A stretch of DNA of 44,166 bases from Acholeplasmataceae bacterium (lineage in GTDB: Bacteria; Bacillota_I; Bacilli_A; Acholeplasmatales; Acholeplasmataceae). A program made the position numbers and the translations under genes. Below, in pieces: positions 1-8,556 of the stretch; the stretch's first letter is position 1, and every line of letters starts with the position of its first letter. Below the pieces are notes generated by a model, which saw only the letters and a list, made by a program, of their open reading frames with translations, was not told the origin of the DNA and did not search any database. The stretch spans positions 11,071-55,236 of the forward strand of contig DOYO01000023.1 in assembly GCA_003518475.1 (NCBI GenBank), given 5' to 3'.

Positions 1-3000
1 GATCCTGTTGAATCTTTCACAATCATGAAGTAATCATCATGGATGTACTGTACGACACCGGTTGTCAAATGATATTCATAAAGCGTTCCCCATAAGACTT
101 CCCTTATGGTTTCCATTTCCATCGGTAGGATTGTCACTTCAAAGATATAGCTGTCTGTATAAGTCGTCATCGTTGAAGAATCATAATATTCTAGATTCAG
201 TCTGACTTCTACATTAGTCTCTGTAGATACCGGCATGACTTGCATGCCATAATCATCCATATTGATGAGATCGGAATTTAATGGAGTCACAAGCTCGTAA
301 CTGAAGTAAACACTAAATAACGGATCATTGTCAGGAACTATATATCTCAAATAGTCGCCACCGGTTGCAGTAACATCTAAAAGCTTGGCAATCGCACGTT
401 GTTTCGTAAGTTGAAGAAGTTCCTGAGGTGTCATTTCCGGGAGTCTGATGTTGGACTCATCTCCGATGAATTCAACCATGATCATGTCATTTCTAACAAA
501 TAGGTTTGGATAGCAAACATCTATATAAACATATGCATCGACGTAGGCCATAATCTCAGATCTCAAAATTCCTTCATCGCTCACCCAGAACGCATAATAT
601 TCTTCGGTTCTGCGGCTTGCGTGATCCCTGATATAAATTCTTTCATCCATGTCTTCAATGAAGAACATATCCAGATAAATATCATAACCGAATTTGCCAT
701 AAAGCTCAATATAATCTCTTCTGATATCATCTGTTGACAAATCTGTTTCATAGACTTGAGCAATCGTCATCGGTCTTGAGGTTAAAACAATCGGATCAGG
801 TTCTGAAGTTGGAATGATTTCGATTTCATAGGTATAATTGGATGATCCATCGATGGTGCGCTTCAATCCGGTAATTAAGACTTCGGTATATGGATCATAG
901 TAATCATACGTGTATTTTTCCAGATAGTAAATTTCATCATTCACTAAATAATATCCATAATGTCTAGAAGCATACAGAACAACTGCAGAAAGTGCGATTT
1001 CATCCATTTCTGGAGTTAATAGGAATATGTCATCCAGTGTGCCTGTTGCGTATCCGTTAAGGAATACTTCAAAGCTTCTGGTGGTTGTTGCTGCATTTAA
1101 GGTGACTGTCATTTGAACAGTGATCACCTGGTCTGTCGGAGCTAAACTGAATGACATCGAGCTTCCACTGATATAAGCATAATCCATGCCTTCAGTCACT
1201 TCATAAGTAATGACTGCGGAAGTAAATAGATAATGATAAGTCGTAAAGTATGCATAATCACCTGGATTATAAGATCCTTCATAGAGTTGATCAATAAGCT
1301 GATCAGCAATCCGGTTCACTTTATCTTCATCTGTATAGGTGCCTAGGGTTAAATTGGTTCCCATGCCGTAATTATACGTGGTTAAGGTGATTTCCATCAG
1401 GGAGTCACTGGATGCATAGCCAACATAAAATGCATTGATCGTAACTTCATAGCCGACGTGGCGTGCCAGTAAATCTGCTCCATAATAAATCGCAGAGACC
1501 AAGATCATGTCTTGACCGTTTAAAAGGATATAAGTATCATAGTCATAACTCATGATCGTTCCGGTCACCTGCACTGGAGCGCCGTACATGTTGGTTGTTA
1601 ATGGATCTATATCATTTAACTGACCGACAGTCGTTGGAACGAATGTCTTGGCTGCAGATCCATAATTGGTGACTGTGTAATCATCTGTGATGATTTCAGC
1701 ACGTCCGTTGTTATTGTTATAAGTTCCTTCAACTTGAATTGTTTGTCCGACCAAGCTGTATTCATAGAAGTAGTACGCTGTCGGCATGAAGATGAGTCCA
1801 GTCGAATCCTCTAAAATGAGTCCAAAGTAGTCTTGATAAGGCAAAATGGCGATGACTTTTGCTTGGATGGCACTAGGTTCGCCATTCGAAAGCTTGAAGT
1901 CAGCAATCGATATCGGTGTTAAGATGATCTCATCTTCAGCAGGAACGATTACCATGTCGATGACGAACGTTTCATGAACCTCTGTAGAGATTTGAACAGT
2001 GGTAGTCACATTCACATGTGTCGTCACATCCACCAATCCAATAACTCCTGTGATTGGATTGAAAATTGCTTCATCGGCTGGAACGACTGACATGCTGATG
2101 GTTCCGCCAAGTGTTGGATGGGTTGTATAAATCATGACTGTCTGGGATTCCTCAAAGGATCCATCAAATTGATTTTCAACATAAAGCTTGACTAAAGCTA
2201 GTTTTTCTAAATCGGAATAGCTCTTTGGTTCAACTTCATTTGCCATGCCTGTATAAAGTATTTCCCAAGTTTCTGTGTAGTGATAGCCATCGACATATCC
2301 ATAAAGCGTAACGAAAGAGTCAAGCTTTTGTGCGAGTTTGTAATAAGTATACTCATCGGTAGGAACGATTCTGACTTCATCATCGCCTTGTGATAGCGTC
2401 ATATAGTTTTCAAGTCCGCCATAGGTCAGATATCCGGAAATAGAAACGTATCTGCTGTAGCTGTTTGGATCTTCAGGATCCATTTGATTGAGTTCATAGA
2501 TGATTAGGTTTTCAGATTCGATCACAACTGGGTTGTCTCTGGATAAAATCATCACGAGCATTGGAACATTGCGATCTGTTTCATAAAGAGTCACTTGTCC
2601 AACGCCGTAATAATCTGATTGTTTTTCTCCATAAAGGACGACTTCATCGCCTTTATAGAAGCTCATGTCATATTGTTCGACCTTGATGATGCCGGTAGCG
2701 TCTTGTACATAAGCGAAGTCTCGGTCTCTATAAATGACTAAGCCCTTGATGAAGACTAACGTATCATCTTCGAGTGTCTTCATTTCAGCGACGCTTACAT
2801 AATCTGGAGGAAGAATAGTTGTTTGATAGGTATAAACAGAAGAAAGTGCACCTGAAGTGATGGTCAGTTCTAAGGAGAATGGTGTTTCTTCATCAACAAA
2901 CTTAAATGTCTGAGAATCTTCATCATAAATCGATGCAGATTCATTTAAGAATTCATAAGTGATGGTTCCGCCAAGGATGGCATCGTATGGATTCATGAAG

Positions 3001-5816
3001 AAGGTATCAAAGCTGTGGAAGGTTACTGATGCATACTTATCAGCGAACACATTTAAAATAGCATCAATACGTTCTTGATCCATATAATTGGGAACTGATA
3101 GTTCAAAAGGAATGCCGGTATAGCATAATGAGAACGCTCCATCAAAGTTTTCAATCAGATAGCCTCTCATGATCACTTCATATCCTGTGTAAGGAAGAAG
3201 CTTATAATCAGTTCCAGAGCTTAAGGATAGGATGGGAAGCGTGAATAGATCTGTCGATAAAACAAAGTTTTCACTATCTCCTCCAACCATGGAGAGGTAG
3301 CCCCTGATTTCAACATATCTTGCGTAAGTATCCGGTTCATTTGGATTCAAAGCGGCAACTTCAGCTTCAGTTAAGACTAAAGCTGTGTGATTCAATGGAT
3401 TTAAGGAAGAAAGGATGATGATGGATTCAATATCATCAAAATAAATCATTTCCATCTTTTCATCCATTAAGGATTTGGAAGCTCTGATTTGAATCAGATC
3501 TCCTACATGGACTTCGAACCAGCCAAATAGATAGATGGATGCAGTATCATCCTTGATGATGGTGAAATCAAGATGGGTGTCCTTATAAACGACTAATGCT
3601 TCAAGGGTATAAACACCTTCATCATAGCTATAAAAGTCTTCTATGGAGGTAATCACGATATCTTCCAAGATGACTTCAAAGTCAAACGGGTAATGGGTTG
3701 TTCCTAATAAGATATCTGCAGTAAATTGTACGACTTTTGAAGATGTCGTTGCTAAAAATTGTTGATTTAGGGAATCATAGCTTAACGCATGCTCACCCGT
3801 GGATTGGAAGGTGATGGTTGAACCATGGAAAGGATCTGTTACTGGAAGGGTGAACATCTGATAGGAGTAATAGATCGGATCAATCATTGAGCGTAGCCAT
3901 GCTTCAATATCATTTGCTTTAAGTTCGTCTGTATAATTGAGATCCTGATAGAAGGCTAAACCACCTAACCATTGATTGGTATATCTGGATAAGATGACTG
4001 CGACTTGGAGTTTATGATTGACTAGGCTATTTAATTCACCTGGATTATAGAAGCGTTCTGATAACTGGAGTTGTTCACCTGTCATCATATCAATTAAATA
4101 GAAGTAGCCATCTCTTTCATCTAGGATACCTTCCACAGTATATGTCTTGTTATAGGAATCTATGGATGGGGCCATCAAGTTGATTTCCTCAATCGATGAA
4201 TTAAGAGAGTAGGAAACTGGATTGGATGTAGAAAGAACAGTAGTTTTGGTTATTGCGGTTAGCGTTGGCACGCCATTTGCTAAAGATAATGTTCCATCCA
4301 GTTCAACTAAAGAACCTATAGAGATTAAACTTTGATCGCTAAGGATGAATAGGTATCCTGATTCATCATAAATGTAGTAGCCGGTATACCCTGAGATCAA
4401 GGTCAAGTAAACCATGCCCTTGACAGTCACTTCTTGACCCATCTCGTTATGGATCAGGTTATTGATGAGTAAAGCATCCTCTGCTGAAATCCATTTCGCA
4501 TAGAGCGTAAAATCTAAAGCTGGCATGAATCCTGGAACGTAAGGATTTATTAAAGATGCGTCGGTATACCATCCATTAAAGACAAAATCAGTCTTGACTG
4601 GTGTAAGAGGTAGATCAAAGGGATCCATATATAAAACGCTCATGGATGGAACTACAGTTCCTCCAAACGTTTCATAAGTTACCGTATAAAGTCTTGGTGT
4701 CCACTTCGCGTATAATGTCTGACCGCCTGAAGGCATCACCCAGGATGTAAATAAAGTATTCAGCAAAGGATCTTCAAACCAGCCTGCAAAGGTATAACCA
4801 TCCTTGGTTGGGTTTGCTGGAGGTGTGATTGATGATCCTAAAGGAGCTGTCAGCATGGCTACATCAGTTCCGCCATTTGAATTGAAATAAAGATTGGTAT
4901 CGTTACCGAGCCATTTCGCATATAAAGTCATATCGTTAGCTGGCATGGTTGAAAAGACATAAGGAATCGTTAATGCAACATCTGTGTACCACCCGATGAA
5001 GGAATAACCGCTTCTAAGAGGAATAGACGGAGCAGTGATTGGGGATTCATATAAACCGGTCATGGAAGTAATGGATAGGTCTGCATTGCTTTCGAAATAG
5101 ATGGTATATGTGTTTCTGGAGTAGTATGCTTTGAGTGTCAAGGAACCATCTGCCAATACTGTGCCTGAGAGATCTGAATCGGGGTGACTTGTATTCAAGG
5201 TGAAGCCTGGAACAGTTGTGTTGTAATTGACTGTGGATTCTGTATAGGCTTCAGGAGGTGTCAACGTCACATATAAAGCATATTGATGAGATAGAGATTC
5301 ATGGTATATTTCAACTTCATAAGCGACCAATGCTGGTATGTATCTAGCTTCCAAAGTGATGTTGGTTGTTACTGGAGTTGAAAAGTCATAAGGTGTTGAA
5401 GATAACCCGATAAACCAGTCATCAAATGTATAACCTTCCTTGACTGGATCGGCGGGGCGTGTTACGGTTTCCCCTGAGTAAACGTTCTCGCTTGAAGTCG
5501 AAGAAGAAGAATTGGTGACGTAGGTTACCGTCACTTCCACCAAAGTTTCCCATTTTGCGTATAACGTGATTTCCAGATCAGTAGGAACTGATTTTTCACT
5601 GAAGGGTTCGGTAAGTTCTTCGTCTGTGAACCATCCTTCAAAGGAATATCCTTCACGTGTCGTGATGGGTAATCCCTCTTCGAAATCCTCAAAGGAGGTG
5701 ATATCAGGAATTGCTGTCCCTCCATTGGTTTCGAATGAAATTCTAAACGCATCCTTGCCGCAGGCACTCAATATAACTAAAAAAAACAGAAAGCTCAAAA
5801 CGAGATACTTCTTCAT
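1..5816 (-). CDS. Giant modular surface lipoprotein (partial, C-terminus beyond left edge)
   Basis: An open frame of at least 1938 codons starts at 5816 and reaches position 1 with no stop. Residues 1-19 form a lipoprotein signal peptide: two Lys, a hydrophobic core, then lipobox LSAC with Cys19. The Shine-Dalgarno GAAAGGGG lies about 6 bases upstream. Residues ~24-440 carry about five InlB/Listeria-Bacteroides B-repeats (GYxFxGWYTD...LYAKW), one of them degenerate and one interrupted by a MucBP-like stretch. From ~445 onward a composite unit of about 280-310 residues repeats at least five times. Each unit has OB-fold-like strands ending in D-x-TG, a 'YVxIxGYL' strand pair, a short helix and an Ig-like segment beginning 'GGTI'. 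The last visible residues begin a sixth unit. Function is unknown. OB-like repeats of this kind occur in extracellular nucleases such as YhcR, so a catalytic domain could lie outside the window; this is inference. It is certainly a coding, exported, membrane-anchored protein. Confidence 0.9.
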   Translation of the reverse strand, partial: MKKYLVLSFLFFLVILSACGKDAFRISFETNGGTAIPDITSFEDFEEGLPITTREGYSFEGWFTDEELTEPFSEKSVPTDLEITLYAKWETLVEVTVTYVTNSSSSTSSENVYSGETVTRPADPVKEGYTFDDWFIGLSSTPYDFSTPVTTNITLEARYIPALVAYEVEIYHESLSHQYALYVTLTPPEAYTESTVNYNTTVPGFTLNTSHPDSDLSGTVLADGSLTLKAYYSRNTYTIYFESNADLSITSMTGLYESPITAPSIPLRSGYSFIGWYTDVALTIPYVFSTMPANDMTLYAKWLGNDTNLYFNSNGGTDVAMLTAPLGSSITPPANPTKDGYTFAGWFEDPLLNTLFTSWVMPSGGQTLYAKWTPRLYTVTYETFGGTVVPSMSVLYMDPFDLPLTPVKTDFVFNGWYTDASLINPYVPGFMPALDFTLYAKWISAEDALLINNLIHNEMGQEVTVKGMVYLTLISGYTGYYIYDESGYLFILSDQSLISIGSLVELDGTLSLANGVPTLTAITKTTVLSTSNPVSYSLNSSIEEINLMAPSIDSYNKTYTVEGILDERDGYFYLIDMMTGEQLQLSERFYNPGELNSLVNHKLQVAVILSRYTNQWLGGLAFYQDLNYTDELKANDIEAWLRSMIDPIYYSYQMFTLPVTDPFHGSTITFQSTGEHALSYDSLNQQFLATTSSKVVQFTADILLGTTHYPFDFEVILEDIVITSIEDFYSYDEGVYTLEALVVYKDTHLDFTIIKDDTASIYLFGWFEVHVGDLIQIRASKSLMDEKMEMIYFDDIESIIILSSLNPLNHTALVLTEAEVAALNPNEPDTYARYVEIRGYLSMVGGDSENFVLSTDLFTLPILSLSSGTDYKLLPYTGYEVIMRGYLIENFDGAFSLCYTGIPFELSVPNYMDQERIDAILNVFADKYASVTFHSFDTFFMNPYDAILGGTITYEFLNESASIYDEDSQTFKFVDEETPFSLELTITSGALSSVYTYQTTILPPDYVSVAEMKTLEDDTLVFIKGLVIYRDRDFAYVQDATGIIKVEQYDMSFYKGDEVVLYGEKQSDYYGVGQVTLYETDRNVPMLVMILSRDNPVVIESENLIIYELNQMDPEDPNSYSRYVSISGYLTYGGLENYMTLSQGDDEVRIVPTDEYTYYKLAQKLDSFVTLYGYVDGYHYTETWEILYTGMANEVEPKSYSDLEKLALVKLYVENQFDGSFEESQTVMIYTTHPTLGGTISMSVVPADEAIFNPITGVIGLVDVTTHVNVTTTVQISTEVHETFVIDMVIVPAEDEIILTPISIADFKLSNGEPSAIQAKVIAILPYQDYFGLILEDSTGLIFMPTAYYFYEYSLVGQTIQVEGTYNNNNGRAEIITDDYTVTNYGSAAKTFVPTTVGQLNDIDPLTTNMYGAPVQVTGTIMSYDYDTYILLNGQDMILVSAIYYGADLLARHVGYEVTINAFYVGYASSDSLMEITLTTYNYGMGTNLTLGTYTDEDKVNRIADQLIDQLYEGSYNPGDYAYFTTYHYLFTSAVITYEVTEGMDYAYISGSSMSFSLAPTDQVITVQMTVTLNAATTTRSFEVFLNGYATGTLDDIFLLTPEMDEIALSAVVLYASRHYGYYLVNDEIYYLEKYTYDYYDPYTEVLITGLKRTIDGSSNYTYEIEIIPTSEPDPIVLTSRPMTIAQVYETDLSTDDIRRDYIELYGKFGYDIYLDMFFIEDMDERIYIRDHASRRTEEYYAFWVSDEGILRSEIMAYVDAYVYIDVCYPNLFVRNDMIMVEFIGDESNIRLPEMTPQELLQLTKQRAIAKLLDVTATGGDYLRYIVPDNDPLFSVYFSYELVTPLNSDLINMDDYGMQVMPVSTETNVEVRLNLEYYDSSTMTTYTDSYIFEVTILPMEMETIREVLWGTLYEYHLTTGVVQYIHDDYFMIVKDSTG

Positions 5817-6119
5817 ATTTTTCCCCTTTCAATATAAAGCGCAGAAAAGACATTTGATGCCTATTTACTTGTAGCTATTCGCTTATTTATGTCCCTATTC
5901 TACCACTGATGATAGGAAATGAGATACAAATTTCACGCATTTCTATAGAAAATTTATTGGACTAAAATCAATTGAAATTCAGTAATCTACATAATATTCA
6001 TCCAAATGAAATAATTGAGTCAAATATTCCTTACGTCTATCTTAAGTTGGGAATAAAATGGATAGGATAACTTGGCTGATTTCATTTAAATGGTAAAATA
6101 TTAATAAGGAGCGTGACCT
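5817..6119. other. Divergent intergenic region between lipoprotein and ManA-like gene
   Basis: This AT-rich gap of about 300 bases carries the outward promoters of both neighbours. On the minus strand an extended -10 (TGG-TAGAAT, plus coordinates 5897-5902) would give the lipoprotein a leader of about 75 bases. On the plus strand TTGGCT (6072-6077), 16 bases, then TAAAAT (6094-6099) precedes the ManA-like gene. No ORF or stable RNA fold was recognised between them. Confidence 0.5.
6072..6111 (+). promoter_or_regulatory. Candidate promoter and ribosome binding site of ManA-like gene
   Basis: TTGGCT at 6072-6077, a 16-base spacer and TAAAAT at 6094-6099 form a sigma-A-like promoter. The strong Shine-Dalgarno AAGGAG (6106-6111) begins almost at the predicted transcription start, so the leader would be only about 14 bases long. 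Confidence 0.5.
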
Positions 6120-6959
6120 ATGAGTGATTTAATGTTTCTTGAGTCCATCTTCAAAGAGCAATCATGGGGCGGGGATGCTTTTATTAAAACATTTGAATAT
6201 GAAATCCTTAATCATCGCACAGGTGAAGCCTATGTAATTTCTGGTATATCCGATGCTGATTTAAAGATCAAAAACGGAAAGTTTAAAAATTTAAATTTAG
6301 GATCCGTCTATAGGAGAAACAGACATCTGTTTAACAATCTAAAAAGCGATAAGTTTCCTTATTTGGTGCGTCTTCTTGACGTGAATGAAGATATAGGAGT
6401 TGAAGTTCATTCAGAGGTTGCCAAGGCTTATTACGTTTTAGATGCTAAAAAGGATGCGAAGATCCTTTTTGGACATGGAGCACTGTCAAAAGAAGAACTT
6501 AAACATAATCTTAATGAACTGATGATTGAAAGACCCGTATCAAAGGGAGATTTCATTTATGTTCCCGCGGGGGTTGCATATGCGCTTCTTAAGGGAGTGC
6601 TGATGATGGAACTTAGACTTTCATCAGGAAAGACGTTTACAGCAAGTGAGCAGGAAGCGGAGTTTATGAGTACTGTTTCTGTTCCTTCCTTCGATGAAAA
6701 AATAGCCCATAAGACTTTTCTGCTAGATGCCAGCAGGATTACTCAATTCCTAGATAAAAAAGCATTCACTGTGGAGAAATGGGAAATCAGGGATGTCTTA
6801 GACTTAGAAAACAAAAGCTTTAAAATGATGAGCGTTATCTCTGGAAAGGGATTCATCAATGGAACTAAGCTCAAGAAGGGTGAACACCTGATCATCCTAA
6901 GCGATACCAAGCACATCCAACTCGAAGGAAACATGGAACTCATTGTTTCTTATCTATGA
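6120..6959 (+). CDS. ManA-family (class I mannose-6-phosphate isomerase-like) protein, probably catalytically inactive
   Basis: The 279-residue cupin-type protein aligns end to end with class I mannose-6-phosphate isomerases. It keeps the N-terminal WGG (16-18), TGEAYVIS (34-41), FPYLVRLLD (79-87), the YYVLDA strand (104-109), GDFIYVPAG (143-151) and the C-terminal cupin half. The zinc site is degraded. The usual QVHP is EVHS (95-98, His97 kept), the segment that normally carries the Glu ligand before WYVLDA is deleted, and the His of PAGTVHA is Tyr154. The TYRLYDYDR substrate motif is replaced by TFTASEQEA (172-180). The frame is intact with a good ribosome binding site, so this is not simply a decayed gene. 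It may bind a sugar phosphate as a sensor or have another role. It is monocistronic, with no sugar-uptake genes nearby. Confidence 0.8.
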   Translation: MSDLMFLESIFKEQSWGGDAFIKTFEYEILNHRTGEAYVISGISDADLKIKNGKFKNLNLGSVYRRNRHLFNNLKSDKFPYLVRLLDVNEDIGVEVHSEVAKAYYVLDAKKDAKILFGHGALSKEELKHNLNELMIERPVSKGDFIYVPAGVAYALLKGVLMMELRLSSGKTFTASEQEAEFMSTVSVPSFDEKIAHKTFLLDASRITQFLDKKAFTVEKWEIRDVLDLENKSFKMMSVISGKGFINGTKLKKGEHLIILSDTKHIQLEGNMELIVSYL

Positions 6960-6961
6960 TT

Positions 6962-6988
6962 AAAAAAACAAGCATGCATTGTTTTTTT
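6962..6988 (+). terminator. Rho-independent terminator after ManA-like gene
   Basis: Ten A-rich bases (6962-6971) pair with 6979-6988 around a seven-base loop. The 3' arm doubles as the T-run. It lies 2 bases after the stop codon. Confidence 0.7.
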
Positions 6989-7258
6989 AAAACTTTCAAT
7001 TCTTTCAAAATTCTTTGAATTTCATTTCATGTAATGTGTGTTTATGCTGTTTTATGAAATGATATCGTCACTTCATCCAAATATATATTTAATTTAGTTA
7101 AATATTTAACATATTTACGATTGATTTCACAGTTTTATCCTAAATATGTGTAAATTTAACTGAATGTGCACGCATTGTCATGTTTGTGAAACAGTTTAGA
7201 AATGATTAATCGATATAATGATTTATACAGGACAGAACCTATGTCGGGAGGGCAACCT
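6989..7258. other. AT-rich intergenic region upstream of orphan regulator
   Basis: About 270 bases of very AT-rich DNA. The only clear element is TATAAT at 7214-7219 with no good -35 box. No ORF with a credible ribosome binding site or RNA fold was found. Confidence 0.4.
7214..7252 (+). promoter_or_regulatory. -10 box and ribosome binding site that set the regulator start
   Basis: TATAAT at 7214-7219 predicts transcription starting near 7226, downstream of the upstream in-frame ATG at 7202. GGGAGGG at 7246-7252 sits 6 bases before ATG 7259. Both place the true start at 7259. Confidence 0.6.
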
Positions 7259-7966
7259 ATGTTTGATATCTTACTAATTACAGAAGAATCTAATCTATTT
7301 AGTGAAATGGTCGACATTTTCAAAAAAGAATTCTTTAATGTCTATGTCAAGAATTTAAACTTTATTGAACATAACTCCAACGATATCCATCATTATGATT
7401 TTATCCTCGTCCATTTGGGATATTCAGAGCCGGCAAACGAACGCATCATCAAAACAATCAAGTCAAGATGCTTATGCCCGCTCTATGTATTCTCAAAGAA
7501 CCAAACTGATGATGAAAAAGCGAAACTGATGGAATTCGGTGCAGAAGGACACATCGATATTCCATTCAACAGCATGGTCGTCGCTGCACGGGTCAAGGCT
7601 GTCTTAAGATTCTTGAGTTCACTTAAAAAGACAAAAAGCAATATCATTCAAATCGGTCCGATTTTAGTCGATCTGGATAATTATTTAATTGTTGAAAACG
7701 ACAAATTCACAAACTTGACGAATGTCGAACATAAGATACTTAAAATTCTTCTTGAACATAGAGATCATACAGTCACGAAAGATGATATCATCCGCTATGT
7801 CTGGGATGATGACACATCAGCTACTGACAATGCGCTTGGTATTCACATCACGAGACTCAGAAAGAAAATAAACTGTGGTGGCCAAATTGATATTATTGAA
7901 ACCATTTGGGGAATCGGTTACCGTTTAAACTTCAGACTTTGTGAAATATTCCATAACGAAGAATAA
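7259..7966 (+). CDS. Orphan OmpR/PhoB-type response regulator with degenerate receiver domain
   Basis: This 235-residue protein has an N-terminal receiver-like domain (1-~115) and a C-terminal winged-helix Trans_reg_C DNA-binding domain (~135-228). The latter includes LTNVEHKILKILLEH, TDNALGIHITRLRKK and the closing IETIWGIGYRL. The receiver lacks the phosphorylation site. The acidic pair at the end of strand 1 reads TEE (8-10), the acceptor Asp position after DFILV is His52, and the conserved Lys of the 'KPF' motif is Ile101 (IPF). It should therefore not be switched by ordinary Asp phosphorylation, as in other atypical receivers. No histidine kinase is adjacent. Start 7259 is chosen over 7202 from the ribosome binding site and the -10 box. 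Targets are unknown. Confidence 0.88.
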   Translation: MFDILLITEESNLFSEMVDIFKKEFFNVYVKNLNFIEHNSNDIHHYDFILVHLGYSEPANERIIKTIKSRCLCPLYVFSKNQTDDEKAKLMEFGAEGHIDIPFNSMVVAARVKAVLRFLSSLKKTKSNIIQIGPILVDLDNYLIVENDKFTNLTNVEHKILKILLEHRDHTVTKDDIIRYVWDDDTSATDNALGIHITRLRKKINCGGQIDIIETIWGIGYRLNFRLCEIFHNEE

Positions 7967-8017
7967 GAACTGGAATCTATTATTCTAGACACTTATCAAA
8001 TAATACTATAAATAACC

Positions 8018-8046
8018 TATACAAAAACTTTCCTTTGTGGTATCAT
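8018..8046 (+). promoter_or_regulatory. Candidate promoter of flavodoxin operon
   Basis: TATACA (8018-8023), a 17-base spacer and extended -10 TGG-TATCAT (8038-8046). The predicted start near 8053 lies just before the palindrome at 8063-8075. Confidence 0.5.
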
Positions 8047-8062
8047 ATTGGCATAAAAACAT

Positions 8063-8075
8063 GTATCTTTGATAC
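8063..8075 (+). promoter_or_regulatory. Palindrome GTATCTTTGATAC, possible operator
   Basis: A perfect inverted repeat (GTATC, three bases, GATAC) lies about 10 bases downstream of the predicted transcription start. The reverse complement of exactly this 13-mer is at 19833-19845 before the Wzz gene, and a one-base-per-arm variant is at 22108-22120 before the YwaF-like gene. It may be a repressor site or a small RNA hairpin. Confidence 0.4.
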
Positions 8076-8077
8076 AC

Positions 8078-8116
8078 ATGAGCCAAGGCGAAAGTGAGTA
8101 TGGGTTATTTTTATGA
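8078..8116 (+). CDS. Possible 12-codon leader peptide overlapping flavodoxin start
   Basis: ATG 8078 opens a frame MSQGESEYGLFL that stops with TGA at 8114-8116. The stop overlaps the flavodoxin ATG (8113) in the ATGA manner used elsewhere here for coupled genes. Flavodoxin itself has no convincing Shine-Dalgarno, so coupling would explain its translation. The leader ORF also has no clear Shine-Dalgarno, so it may be coincidental. Confidence 0.25.
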   Translation: MSQGESEYGLFL

Positions 8117-8556
8117 AAAATGGGATAGTCATTTATTCAAAGACAGGAAACACAAGAGCAGTTGCAGAACGGCTCGCTCAAGCGATGTATTGCCAAATAT
8201 TCGAGATTAGAGCAGTGAGTGATGATCCCAATATTCTGATTCCGGAACTTGTAACGAAACCTGATGTTTCAACATTTGATCATCTCGTCTTCGCATCACC
8301 CGTTCACGGGTTTTCCGTATCGAAGATTATGGAAGCTTATTTGAAGCAGCTTAAAGATTTAGAGGGTAAGACAGTTGATTTGTTTATCACGCATCATTTC
8401 CCATTCGCTTGGATGGGGGGAAATAGAGCACTTAAACAAATGAAAGCGATTGTTGAAGCCAAAAAGGGAATTGTTGGAAAAGTGACATCAGTCAATTGGA
8501 CTTCCAAGAAGAGAGAACAAGTGATTGAAGAACTAGTTAAAACCTATTCTATATGA
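8113..8556 (+). CDS. Flavodoxin-fold protein
   Basis: This 147-residue cytoplasmic protein has an N-terminal FMN-phosphate loop SKTGNT (9-14) after strand IVIY, the second strand DHLVFASPVHGF (~57-68), and a third flavin-loop strand DLFITHHFPFAWMGG. The pattern and length fit short-chain flavodoxins or flavodoxin-like quinone/electron carriers. FMN binding is expected from the family. The stop overlaps the start of the next gene by 4 bases (ATGA), so the two proteins are probably made together. That neighbour is a membrane FMN-binding-domain protein, suggesting a shared flavin redox role. The only purine-rich stretch upstream (GTGAG) is too far (about 15 bases) for a normal ribosome binding site. 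Confidence 0.85.
   Translation: MKNGIVIYSKTGNTRAVAERLAQAMYCQIFEIRAVSDDPNILIPELVTKPDVSTFDHLVFASPVHGFSVSKIMEAYLKQLKDLEGKTVDLFITHHFPFAWMGGNRALKQMKAIVEAKKGIVGKVTSVNWTSKKREQVIEELVKTYSI

Noticed and set aside
5566..5874. 102-residue plus-strand frame opposite the start of the giant lipoprotein
   Set aside because: It is antisense to a clearly coding lipoprotein with B-repeats and has no ribosome binding site or family resemblance.
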